From Veillonella sp. AM51-8BH (GTDB lineage Bacteria > Bacillota > Negativicutes > Veillonellales > Veillonellaceae): a DNA stretch of 31,056 bases. The translations under genes were made by a program, and so were the position numbers. The notes beneath the pieces are model-generated. The model worked only from the letters and a program-made list of their open reading frames with translations. It was not told the origin of the DNA and searched no databases. Of this stretch, positions 24,801 to 31,056 are shown piece after piece. Within the stretch, counting starts at the first letter, position 1; each line of letters opens with the position of its first letter. The stretch spans positions 1 to 31,056 of the forward strand of contig NZ_QSDY01000018.1 of NCBI RefSeq assembly GCF_003463825.1, in the 5' to 3' direction.

Positions 24801-26907
24801 CAGACATATAGTTCTTAATGCGGTTATGGAATACGCCTACGCGAGCATAAGTATTCTTATTTTCCCCTTCTAAACTCATGTCAAAATTGACAGACTTTTC
24901 AGGTTTTAAATTAGGGTTACCAGCCCAATACCAACCGAGTTTCGCTACACCAATCCCTACAGGGTTAGACGCGTACATTTCCCAGTTATACCACAATTCA
25001 CCCATACCAGGCTCTGTATAACCAGTACCTACATTGGCTTTAAATCTACGGTGTGTATTACCATTTACGTTATAGGTCATACCTAAGGAAGCAGATAAGT
25101 TAGAACCAAACAAGCTACTATTATCAAAGCGAAGAATCGGAGATAATGTTAAGTTTTTATTTACTTGCCAAGTATCAGAAATATAAGCGTTTAACTTGCG
25201 GATTGAACCGCTACCAGTAGTCAATCGTTGGTCTCGATTACGGTACTCTTCTAAGAAAGCTTTACCATTTAACTTAGGCGCTTTTTTACGCATTTCTGGA
25301 TCGTTAGACTCGCCATATTTAAAGTAGTCACCTACGATGTTGGCACGTGTAGCAGATAATACAGGATTTTCTGCTTTTAAACGATCTTCTAAAGCTTTAT
25401 AACGAGCTTTAAACTCATCCGTTACAGGTTGATTGTTAGGGGATGTACTAGACCAATCACTTAATCGGCTTTCAGATAAACCATAATTTATATAGTCATC
25501 GTATGTAATACCTGGTTTTTGAGCATCTGTTTCAGCACCATAGTATTCATAATCCATATCCCATTGGGGCATGCCACCACCGGAATTGATGAATTTGTAG
25601 TCATGGATGTGAGAATATACCTTAATACTGTTATCGCCTTTACGTCTTACAAGACGGTCAAGTTTATCCACTAGCAAGCTCTTATCGTAATCCCATGGAT
25701 CGATGTACATTGTGCTTGTATTAGGGGAGCTCTTTAATCGGCTACCAGAGCCTTCTTCACGAGCATAGCTCACGCCGTAGCTAAGCAGATGATTTTTATT
25801 GAGCTGTGTGTTTGCATTAGCTCGAATGTCTAATTGACGGTGATCGATATTATCGATATAGCGTAACTCATTGGAGCCTTCATAAGCTGAACGACCAGTA
25901 TAACTAATGAGGGCTACGTCATTTTCTTTGATGCGGGAGTAGTTAGTTTCAACTGTCCAGTCGCTTTTACCAGCTCGAGAGGACCATTGTAAGTTTGCTG
26001 TATTACGGTCCGCAGTACGTTTGAAATGTTGTTGTGGCTCTAAGTCGGAGTCAGAGTGTTTAACATCGCGTACAAGATCTTCTGTATAACGGTTGAGACG
26101 CATTTCAAATTTATTTTTATCGTTTGCATTATAAGTTGCTACAAGACCAATATCTGCCGCATCACCATAGTAACGAAGTACATTTGGTTTGAAGTTATGC
26201 TTAGCATAATCAAAAGCCATACCGGAGTCACGACGTTTAACGGATGCTAAAACAGGCATAAGATCACGTTTACTACCAGATAAACCGACCTTTAATTTCC
26301 CCATTTGACCAGAGTCGGCACGAATGAAAAAGTTTTGGAATGGGAACGCATCGCCATCGCTCTTACGACGCATACCTTCTGCATTTAATTGCAAAGATGG
26401 TTTCTTTTGCGCCTTTTTAGTGATGATATTAACTACACCACCTATAGCATCAGAGCCGTATTTAGCACTGGCAGCACCTTGAATAACTTCTATACGTTCA
26501 ACATTTTCTGTACCTAGCCGTTGGACTTCGTCTGCTGCACCAGAGTACTTATCAAAATCGCCGAGTACGGGTTGACCATCTACAAGAATTAATGTGTGAC
26601 GCGCTTCGGCACCACGGATGGATACACCAACACGGCCCATAGCATCAACGGTTCTAGATACACCTGTTTGAGTAAATATTATATCTTCGACGGACTTCGC
26701 CTGTTTCTTTTCAATCTCTTTCTTGGTAATGATTTGCACTTGCTGTGAGTTCAATTTTGCTTCTTCTTCTGCCCATGTACCTTTGACATGAACAACATCC
26801 GTAGTAACAGTCGCATTCCCCGCCCACACTACAAGCGGTGCACTAAGCCACAAGGCAACTGCACTAGACAGAATAATGCTACGTTTTGCATGTCCCCACC
26901 GGTTCAT
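21820..26907 (-). CDS. TonB-dependent outer-membrane receptor fused to a second barrel-like domain
   Basis: This 1695-residue protein begins with a signal peptide (cleavage near residue 30) and a TonB-box-like TTDVVHVKG. The plug domain (about 50-165) shows SVEDIIFTQTGVSR, GVSIRGAEARHTLILVDGQP and SAKYGSDAIGGVVNIIT. The receptor barrel (about 170-892) includes NPNLKPEKS and ends RVYRVGVNLKF, a normal C-terminal strand. Instead of stopping, a 50-60-residue glycine/asparagine-rich linker leads to a second beta-rich domain (about 955-1695). It has porin-like strands (RHSFEQRLRLGFDARL, SVGRLTEPMGASGYWFGQ) and a charged helical insert (about 1185-1250), and ends DYTRIQGTYRF, again an aromatic-terminated strand. 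Usual receptors have 600-1000 residues. Ligand: heme is suggested by the downstream ChuW/HutW-type gene, but the classical FRAP box is not evident. It is the first gene of the operon; GAGGAGGGC precedes the ATG. Confidence 0.85.
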   Translation of the reverse strand: MNRWGHAKRSIILSSAVALWLSAPLVVWAGNATVTTDVVHVKGTWAEEEAKLNSQQVQIITKKEIEKKQAKSVEDIIFTQTGVSRTVDAMGRVGVSIRGAEARHTLILVDGQPVLGDFDKYSGAADEVQRLGTENVERIEVIQGAASAKYGSDAIGGVVNIITKKAQKKPSLQLNAEGMRRKSDGDAFPFQNFFIRADSGQMGKLKVGLSGSKRDLMPVLASVKRRDSGMAFDYAKHNFKPNVLRYYGDAADIGLVATYNANDKNKFEMRLNRYTEDLVRDVKHSDSDLEPQQHFKRTADRNTANLQWSSRAGKSDWTVETNYSRIKENDVALISYTGRSAYEGSNELRYIDNIDHRQLDIRANANTQLNKNHLLSYGVSYAREEGSGSRLKSSPNTSTMYIDPWDYDKSLLVDKLDRLVRRKGDNSIKVYSHIHDYKFINSGGGMPQWDMDYEYYGAETDAQKPGITYDDYINYGLSESRLSDWSSTSPNNQPVTDEFKARYKALEDRLKAENPVLSATRANIVGDYFKYGESNDPEMRKKAPKLNGKAFLEEYRNRDQRLTTGSGSIRKLNAYISDTWQVNKNLTLSPILRFDNSSLFGSNLSASLGMTYNVNGNTHRRFKANVGTGYTEPGMGELWYNWEMYASNPVGIGVAKLGWYWAGNPNLKPEKSVNFDMSLEGENKNTYARVGVFHNRIKNYMSVYFTGDFMDFAPYLKGDAKYQRAPDMIYSFKNIGKAEITGVQAEVQQKFGKYWSGKLGYTYLHAINKSDPSMPRQLLDKPMHKVDIGITYDNPKSGWNGSIWGDYYINMLDSNTLNNGGNYWPDILSGDAGVYNKQTYEKKTFGIWNVMVQKRFNKNAMMYFGINNIFNHRDDDRATQERVYRVGVNLKFGGGDSSKTTAIGKSKDGTTVNAVGVNTPNGANGEVVNGESGVQNVADVVRLTDFIRSDFDTTKERGVTLVGDYRARWMAHDGSNRPQSPFRANSAIGSAKANMYDANRHSFEQRLRLGFDARLNEFTNLKVIGSATGMSGVDTSWTQSDSKGFNHQRLDTVDLTRRVKKWDVSVGRLTEPMGASGYWFGQSYDGVRAVWNGHDSQVRIGVGTFKHSTGITDSAYTHAVHEVIYRPPTAAELIGINRDEFPYDIESATKTGSDGEKKSSEDTAAPDSPNGIYDSTYKGKTDSIYFYQQLKELQAEYEAYKETLDLRWSNPNRDQELEKANAKLVETQQKQAQVMSRLQDILAKAYPTDMAEKKFSLDIPSGGYAMYEITNKNTGEKLYKTGDIMYNVNSSLYPEYLKEKAKGLIVSADNKDALVNPKAYVEKHGDEINQSVAEIAKYNATDNWSNYNNSELDVVWVKQPDGTFKQSYDYYGQPSSDYEFTGYLGAKTYKYDSGSYVFSDFDAKDAIYKKNFTMSSNDWGEGSSYYGWGMPNALFNYMYNLEKVVHDAESENKLPREAIGKIIGNLIRTEGVVLEKDNVPAIDKAAFVQYKKQIGSRLGLQAWYLRSFGGKTHTYLNANGNGNDEYSFSNVAHVFGIGAKYQLGANASVTVDYGQNRSNLGRYLNGNTVYQHERGTADFALKGHQMGGTPHFWMARLDIGRADLDIPKSWNAFIDYKYFEHGSFFGGNGTGAVPDRYLDGIRSFTFGAGYVPRKDLLLEAFYTFDAKGTNKRDTLYGSESFKLGDYTRIQGTYRF

Positions 26908-26965
26908 TGTGCCCTCCTCAATTTCTAACTAACCATATGTTTTGTATCTCATACACAAAATAAAA

Positions 26966-27035
26966 AAGATACACTTCAGCAACACATAATGACATTGAAT
27001 ATCATTTACATTTTAATGTTAGCAAAGTGTATCTT
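26966..27035 (-). terminator. Long inverted repeat ahead of the receptor gene, probable terminator for the AraC-type gene
   Basis: Perfect 11-bp arms AAGATACACTT (26966-26976) and AAGTGTATCTT (27025-27035) enclose 48 nt. On the minus strand the second arm runs straight into TTTTTT, as in a terminator for the upstream araC-family gene. The loop holds the Fur-like box. The rest of the 26908-27176 gap has no gene; an imperfect TTTTGT/ACAAAA dyad lies at 26940-26960. Confidence 0.55.
26990..27004. promoter_or_regulatory. Fur-like operator upstream of the receptor operon
   Basis: TGACATT-G-AATATCA fits the 7-1-7 Fur box (TGATAAT-N-ATTATCA) with matches in nearly all key positions. It lies 83 bp upstream of the receptor ATG. 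A weak promoter (TTGCTA at 27025-27020, 18-nt spacer, TATTCA at 27001-26996) would overlap it, which would let iron-loaded Fur shut the operon. The box is visible; the control is inferred. Confidence 0.5.
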
Positions 27036-27176
27036 GCATATCTACTCCGAAAAGACCAAAAATATACATTTCGGACAATATTAAGTTTTTATAACCTACT
27101 AGTTCTAGACCTTAAACACTTATATTTTAAATATTACTAATACTATAATGCATGTCTTGGTTTAGTTTGAAGGTAT

Positions 27177-28169
27177 TTATACTTTACGATAAGCACTAGG
27201 CGTTACACCTGTGGCCTCTTTGAATGCACTAGTAAATTTACTACCATTCTCGTAGCCTACGGCATTAGCAATTTCTAAAATAGATTGATCTGACTCTTGA
27301 AGCAAGTGCTTAGCTGCATTAATACGACATTCCTTTAAATAGTGATGGATTGTCGTACCATATACCCCTTTAAAACAACGCTTTAATGTTGATGTAGGAA
27401 TATCAAATTGGTCAGACAAGGAATCTATGGTTATCCGTTTCATAAACTGTGTAGATATATATTCATTAACAGCTTTTACAATATCTACTTGTTGTTTACG
27501 ATAGGAGCTTCTCTTTTCATGATTAGTTGTAGAAATAATAGATAATAATAAGAAAGTTTCAATAACTTTTAATTTAAAATAGTGCCCTTTAATTTGATCA
27601 GGCACTTTATATAAGCTAGAAAAAATCTGGCGAACAGATTCCGTCTCTTCCATCATCATACCAAATTCAGATTGCTCACAAAATCGATTTGCTAGCTGAG
27701 TTAAATCAATACGGGTCTCAGTAACAAGAGTATCTAAAATAGGCTGAGCTTTTTCAACATCTACTAATAATACAACTCCTTTAAAAAGCTTAGTAGGGAA
27801 ATAATTTTCATGTTGATAATTAGAGCTAATATGCCAGCCTAAAGACATATCCCCTGGCCCCATATATAAATATTCACCAGAGGTAAACTTACACTCTATA
27901 CGCCCCTCTTCACAATGATTTATGGCAAATGTCTTCGTATGTGATTTAGCATAAAATTGAATCGTTTCTTGCTTCACATCAAGGAACATTAAATCGATAC
28001 CATCAAACACCTTATGTCTCGATATAGACGTCCCTGCATGTGACATTGCATGATTATGTGGATTCATACGATCACCATATACACAAATACTATATAAATT
28101 ACTATATACACAGTTATCATAGTATAATTGTTGATATTCATTGTCAAATTCAATTTTGTAATAATTCAT
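27177..28169 (-). CDS. AraC-family transcriptional regulator
   Basis: This protein of about 330 residues has a divergent N-terminal sensing region and a C-terminal double helix-turn-helix AraC domain (about the last 100 residues): ITIDSLSDQFDIPTSTLKRC is the first motif, and ILEIANAVGYENGSKFTSAF with TGVTPSAYRK the second. The layout resembles PchR-type regulators that sense siderophores or iron-related ligands. It is transcribed towards the receptor operon and is its likely regulator; the PTS operon on the other side is an alternative target. The start is uncertain: ATG at 28169 fits the domain onset but has a weak ribosome site, ATG at 28247 has little better, and the frame's first codon at 28268 is TTG. 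Confidence 0.85.
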   Translation of the reverse strand: MNYYKIEFDNEYQQLYYDNCVYSNLYSICVYGDRMNPHNHAMSHAGTSISRHKVFDGIDLMFLDVKQETIQFYAKSHTKTFAINHCEEGRIECKFTSGEYLYMGPGDMSLGWHISSNYQHENYFPTKLFKGVVLLVDVEKAQPILDTLVTETRIDLTQLANRFCEQSEFGMMMEETESVRQIFSSLYKVPDQIKGHYFKLKVIETFLLLSIISTTNHEKRSSYRKQQVDIVKAVNEYISTQFMKRITIDSLSDQFDIPTSTLKRCFKGVYGTTIHHYLKECRINAAKHLLQESDQSILEIANAVGYENGSKFTSAFKEATGVTPSAYRKV

Positions 28170-28289
28170 TTTTTCTTTAAAAATATAAGTTTCTACTATT
28201 TGTAATCCACATAAGACAATTTCAGTAATATATAGCGCTCTATTCATTAAAATCCATTCATTACACAATCTACTCTATGTATGATTGAT

Positions 28290-28318
28290 TTTATAATAAA
28301 ATAAGCCTTGCAAGTTAA
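28290..28318 (-). promoter_or_regulatory. Candidate promoter of the AraC-family gene
   Basis: The minus strand reads TTAACT (28318-28313), a 17-nt spacer and TATAAA (28295-28290). The -35 element lies within the 3' arm of the terminator hairpin that ends the PTS operon, so termination and re-initiation would share sequence. Confidence 0.4.
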
Positions 28319-28344
28319 ACCAACGCAGTCTAACTTACAAGGCT
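28295..28344 (-). terminator. Terminator of the PTS-DUF454 operon
   Basis: Arms AGCCTTG-TAAGTTA and TAACTTGCAAGGCT (one bulge) pair around a 13-nt loop, followed by TTATTTTATT on the minus strand. It begins 28 nt after the DUF454 gene. Confidence 0.75.
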
Positions 28345-28371
28345 ATATTTAGAATTATCAAAGATAATTCT

Positions 28372-28767
28372 TTATTTTTTTGTTTTTACAATAAAGACTA
28401 ATGCTATAACATGACCAATCCATACAAAGGCCATAACACCAAGTGCAATGGGCATATTTTGACTAAAATAGGCACCAATTGCCATTATTGTACTAACCGA
28501 TAAGAGAATGGACAACTTTGTCCGCAACGTCAACGCTTTATCGCGCTCATAAGCACCAACAGTCTTTTGATATAAACTAGATTCTAAGAACATGTTATGA
28601 AAGCGTTCCGATCCTCGAGCTAAACAAAATAATGTTAGCATATAAAGCGGAACTGTTGGCAACAGTGGTAGTACGATACCTGCTGTACCGAGAGCAAAAC
28701 TGATTGCACCGATGGCCAGAAATACATATCTAACTACAACATTACTATGTTGCTCAGTTGTTTTCAT
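28372..28767 (-). CDS. DUF454 (YbaN-family) inner-membrane protein
   Basis: This 131-residue protein has three to four predicted membrane helices, with the DUF454 signature GTAGIVLPLLPTVPLYMLTL and FCLARGSERFHNMF, followed by YERDKALTLRTKLSIL. The function of the family is not established; some members sit in heme or iron loci. Its ATG overlaps the IIC stop codon as TAATG, with GAGGAG inside the end of the IIC gene, so it is translationally coupled to the PTS genes. Whether it serves the transporter or simply shares its transcript cannot be told from sequence. Confidence 0.85.
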   Translation of the reverse strand: MKTTEQHSNVVVRYVFLAIGAISFALGTAGIVLPLLPTVPLYMLTLFCLARGSERFHNMFLESSLYQKTVGAYERDKALTLRTKLSILLSVSTIMAIGAYFSQNMPIALGVMAFVWIGHVIALVFIVKTKK

Positions 28768-30134
28768 TACTCCTCTTCTACGTAGTTAATAACTTTACCT
28801 TTTGTTTTAATAAAGTTTGGAATAATAAGTACAAGAGCTGCAATGGCTACGATACCATAGATACCAGCCATACCGATCCATTCGAATGCATGACCTAATA
28901 CAAGACCCATTACTGCAAAGTCTGCATCACCAAATGTTGTATTTTGGAAACCTAATTGACCAAGAACTGGCAATGCCAATGCTGGTAAGAAGGTAATCGC
29001 CAAACCATTAAGGAATGCACCTACTGCAGCACCACGACGGCCGCCTGTAGCATTACCATAAATGCCTGCTGTTGCACCACAGAAGAAATGAGGTACAAGA
29101 CCAGGAATGATCAATACACCACCTACAGCACCAAGGATAAGCATGCCGATAATACCCCCGATGAAGGAGCTAAGGAAGCCTAATACTACAGCTGTTGGAG
29201 CATATGTGAAGAATACAGCACAGTCTACAGCTGGGATGGCATTAGGAATAATTTTTGTAGCAATACCTTGGAAGGCAGGAATCAAATCGCCTAAGATCAT
29301 ACGTACACCAGAGTATACGATTGTTACGCCTACAGCAAAGTTCATAGCACTCATAACAGCATATAAGTAAGGACTCATATCACCAGATAAAGTAGATACG
29401 AATTCAGAGCCTGCTGCAATAGCTGCAATCAAATAGAATACGATCATAGTCAATGCAGTAGATAATGTAGAGTCACGCAAGAAGCCCCATTTTTCAGGGA
29501 TTTCAATATCTTCTGTGCTATCATCTGCTTTACCTACATATTTAGCAACCCAAGCAGATAAATAGTAACCTAAGCTACCAAAGTGACCGATAGCAATTTC
29601 ATCACCGTCTGTAACTTTGGATGTATAACTTTGACCGATTGCTGGAGAGATAGCAGACCAAGCGCCCATCAAGAAACCACCTACAAGGATGAGTTCCATA
29701 CCAGATAAACCTGCTGTACCAAGTACGGCAGACATAAGACATGCCATAAACAAGCTATGATGACCTGTTAAGAACACATATTTGAACTTGGTGAAACGAG
29801 CAATACATAAGTTCATCAATAAGCCTACAACGAGAATAGACATCGTTTCAACACCAAGTACCTTTTGCGCTACAGCTACAATAGCTTCGTTGTTTGGTAC
29901 AACGCCAGTAATGTGGAAGCCATGCTCAATCATCTTACCTAGTGGATCAAGGTTATTAACGATAACACCTGCACCGGCTGCGAGCATCAAGTAGCCAAGA
30001 ATAGGTTTTAATGTACCGGTCATTACCTTATGAAACGGACGTTTCAAGGCAATTAAACCTATACATGACATAATACCAATCAAAAGTGCTGGTTGAGACA
30101 GCACATCGCGTAAGAACTCTAATACCATTTCCAT
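28767..30134 (-). CDS. ulaA: PTS ascorbate-type transporter subunit IIC (UlaA/SgaT family)
   Basis: This 455-residue inner-membrane protein has about ten to twelve hydrophobic segments. It begins with LIGIMSCIGLIALKRPFHKVM and GTLKPILGYLMLAAGAGVI, characteristic of the UlaA/SgaT branch of PTS IIC proteins that move L-ascorbate or related acids. The TGHHSLFMACLMS and HFFCGATAGIYGN regions fit the substrate-cavity loops of this family. It should work with the IIB and IIA proteins encoded just upstream. The true sugar cannot be assigned: no ascorbate-6-phosphate lactonase or other ula catabolic gene is in the window. AGGAGG is 7 nt from the ATG. Confidence 0.88.
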   Translation of the reverse strand: MEMVLEFLRDVLSQPALLIGIMSCIGLIALKRPFHKVMTGTLKPILGYLMLAAGAGVIVNNLDPLGKMIEHGFHITGVVPNNEAIVAVAQKVLGVETMSILVVGLLMNLCIARFTKFKYVFLTGHHSLFMACLMSAVLGTAGLSGMELILVGGFLMGAWSAISPAIGQSYTSKVTDGDEIAIGHFGSLGYYLSAWVAKYVGKADDSTEDIEIPEKWGFLRDSTLSTALTMIVFYLIAAIAAGSEFVSTLSGDMSPYLYAVMSAMNFAVGVTIVYSGVRMILGDLIPAFQGIATKIIPNAIPAVDCAVFFTYAPTAVVLGFLSSFIGGIIGMLILGAVGGVLIIPGLVPHFFCGATAGIYGNATGGRRGAAVGAFLNGLAITFLPALALPVLGQLGFQNTTFGDADFAVMGLVLGHAFEWIGMAGIYGIVAIAALVLIIPNFIKTKGKVINYVEEE

Positions 30135-30165
30135 GGCACTACCTCCTATATATAGTTGTTACATT

Positions 30166-30441
30166 TTATTGAGCTGCTTGTTTCAATGCATCAAGAATAT
30201 CTTCAGTGATTTTCTTTTTATTGATATAGCTGCGAACAATAGCGACATTCTTGTCTTCAAATTGTTCAGCTAACTCTTTTACGGTTACAATAAGGTCTGC
30301 TTTACGGCCTTGTGCAGCATTAAAATCAATAGATTCAACTTGTGCATCAATACCATTTTCAGCACAAATCTCTTCAATTTTCATTTTTAGCATCAAGCTA
30401 GAACCAATGCCATTACCGCATACAGTTAATACAGAAATCAT
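30166..30441 (-). CDS. ulaB: PTS ascorbate-type subunit IIB
   Basis: This 91-residue cytoplasmic phosphocarrier has the phosphorylated cysteine at C8 in the loop VCGNGIGSSLML, as in UlaB/SgaB. It takes phosphate from IIA and passes it to the sugar during uptake through IIC. Length is normal. GGAGGAGG precedes the ATG. It lies 12 bp after the IIA gene and 31 bp before IIC. Confidence 0.9.
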   Translation of the reverse strand: MISVLTVCGNGIGSSLMLKMKIEEICAENGIDAQVESIDFNAAQGRKADLIVTVKELAEQFEDKNVAIVRSYINKKKITEDILDALKQAAQ

Positions 30442-30453
30442 ACTTGCCTCCTC

Positions 30454-30918
30454 CTAAACGTATTCTTGATCTTCTAAACGCTCTGCCAAGAATTCTTGTA
30501 CATCTTCAATACTTTCAAAATCAACGGCTGCATCTAAAAACTCGTCATCTTCAAATAACGTAGCAATATCAGTCAACAATTGAATATGTTCATCCTTGTT
30601 AGGAGCACATAAGAATAATGCAACAGAAACCGGATCGTTATCAGGGCTACCAAAGTTTAATGGTTTTTCTAAGGTTACTAAAGCAGTACCTACACGTTTT
30701 GCCCCATTTTCCGGGCGAGCATGTGGCATAGCAAGACCTGGTGCCAATACAATATATGGCCCCATTTCACGTACAACCTCTACCATAGCCTCTGTATAAG
30801 ATGGATCAGTAAAACCTGCATCAACCATAAGTTGACCACCGTGACGAATTACCTCTTCCCACGTTTCTGCGGGATAATGAAAAGATACATTATCCTCAGA
30901 TAGTAAATCTTGTAACAA
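30454..30918 (-). CDS. ulaC: PTS subunit IIA, mannitol/fructose-type fold (UlaC-like)
   Basis: This 154-residue phosphocarrier has the active histidine H66 in GLAMPHARPE, and PSYTEAMVEVVREMGPYIVL before it, the PTS EIIA type 2 pattern. It accepts phosphate from HPr. The start is a TTG codon at 30918, supported by AGGAGG seven bases upstream and by the full family N-terminus; no ATG fits. It is the first gene of the ula-type operon, with a promoter about 65 bp upstream. Confidence 0.9.
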   Translation of the reverse strand: MLQDLLSEDNVSFHYPAETWEEVIRHGGQLMVDAGFTDPSYTEAMVEVVREMGPYIVLAPGLAMPHARPENGAKRVGTALVTLEKPLNFGSPDNDPVSVALFLCAPNKDEHIQLLTDIATLFEDDEFLDAAVDFESIEDVQEFLAERLEDQEYV

Positions 30919-30981
30919 GCTAACACCTCCTAAATTTACTCACGTATATACTTGTATTATATCTATTCTTACAGTTTTTTC

Positions 30982-31010
30982 ATTATAACAAAATAGGGAA
31001 ATACCGTAAA
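30982..31010 (-). promoter_or_regulatory. Promoter of the PTS operon
   Basis: The minus strand reads TTTACG (31010-31005), a 17-nt spacer and consensus TATAAT (30987-30982). A second TATAAT lies nearer the gene (around 30958-30963) but lacks a -35. I see no clear catabolite-repression site in the rest of the window edge. Confidence 0.6.
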
Positions 31011-31056
31011 TAAAAAACAAATAAAATTAACATTTTTCCTATTATTTTATTAATAG

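Noticed and set aside
1..31056. Insertion sequences, prophage genes or integration sites
   Set aside because: I saw no transposase, integrase, terminal repeats or target duplications; the single tRNA gene has no partial copy nearby.

Overview
The window looks like a piece of a Veillonella or close relative (Negativicutes: Gram-negative-walled, anaerobic Firmicutes). The base composition is AT-rich and the Shine-Dalgarno sites are strong and Firmicute-like. Even so, several genes only make sense in a cell with an outer membrane: an autotransporter, a TonB/ExbB/ExbD set and a very large TonB-dependent receptor. Nearly everything is on the minus strand; only one gene (9822-10499) is on the plus strand. 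The genus assignment is inference from gene content and style, not from a search.

Layout, low to high coordinates. 1-475: an AT-rich gene-free stretch, a tRNA-Arg(CCG) and a long inverted-repeat element. 476-1606: a low-molecular-weight tyrosine phosphatase and an iron-sulfur flavoprotein-type reductase. 1817-4062: an autotransporter broken by a one-base frameshift. 4213-4935: a secreted DUF4198 protein. 5197-7008: typA with a clear promoter. 7311-9713: moaC (frameshifted), trmL, a ylbF-family gene and murB, all in one direction. 9822-10499: a metallo-hydrolase. 10624-14320: a three-gene unit made of a 22-residue-repeat protein, a MoxR-type AAA ATPase and a VWA protein with a degenerate peptidase motif. 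14434-17507: a PfkB-family kinase with a KtrB/KtrA potassium transporter. 17720-26907: an iron/heme acquisition operon. 27177-28169: an AraC-type regulator. 28372-30918: an ascorbate-type PTS (IIA, IIB, IIC) with a translationally coupled DUF454 membrane protein.

The central system is the operon read from 26907 down to 17720: outer-membrane receptor, ExbB, ExbD, TonB, flavodoxin, and a radical SAM protein of the ChuW/HutW (anaerobic heme-opening) type. Together they suggest energised uptake of heme or a related ligand, followed by oxygen-independent release of iron. A Fur-like box lies upstream, inside the loop of a long inverted repeat, and an AraC-type gene precedes it.

The most unusual item is the 1695-residue receptor. 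A complete TonB-dependent receptor, ending in a normal last barrel strand near residue 892, continues in the same frame into a second outer-membrane-barrel-like domain of about 740 residues that carries a coiled-coil insert. The cognate TonB has a glycine-rich rather than proline-rich spacer, and the radical SAM protein has an extra C-terminal tail of roughly 85 residues.

Three genes (autotransporter, moaC, exbB) are each broken by what looks like one missing base, with recognisable protein continuing in the next frame. None lies in a long homopolymer. Three such lesions in 19 kb point either to residual sequencing or assembly indels or to real gene decay, and this needs resolving before the strain's biology is interpreted.
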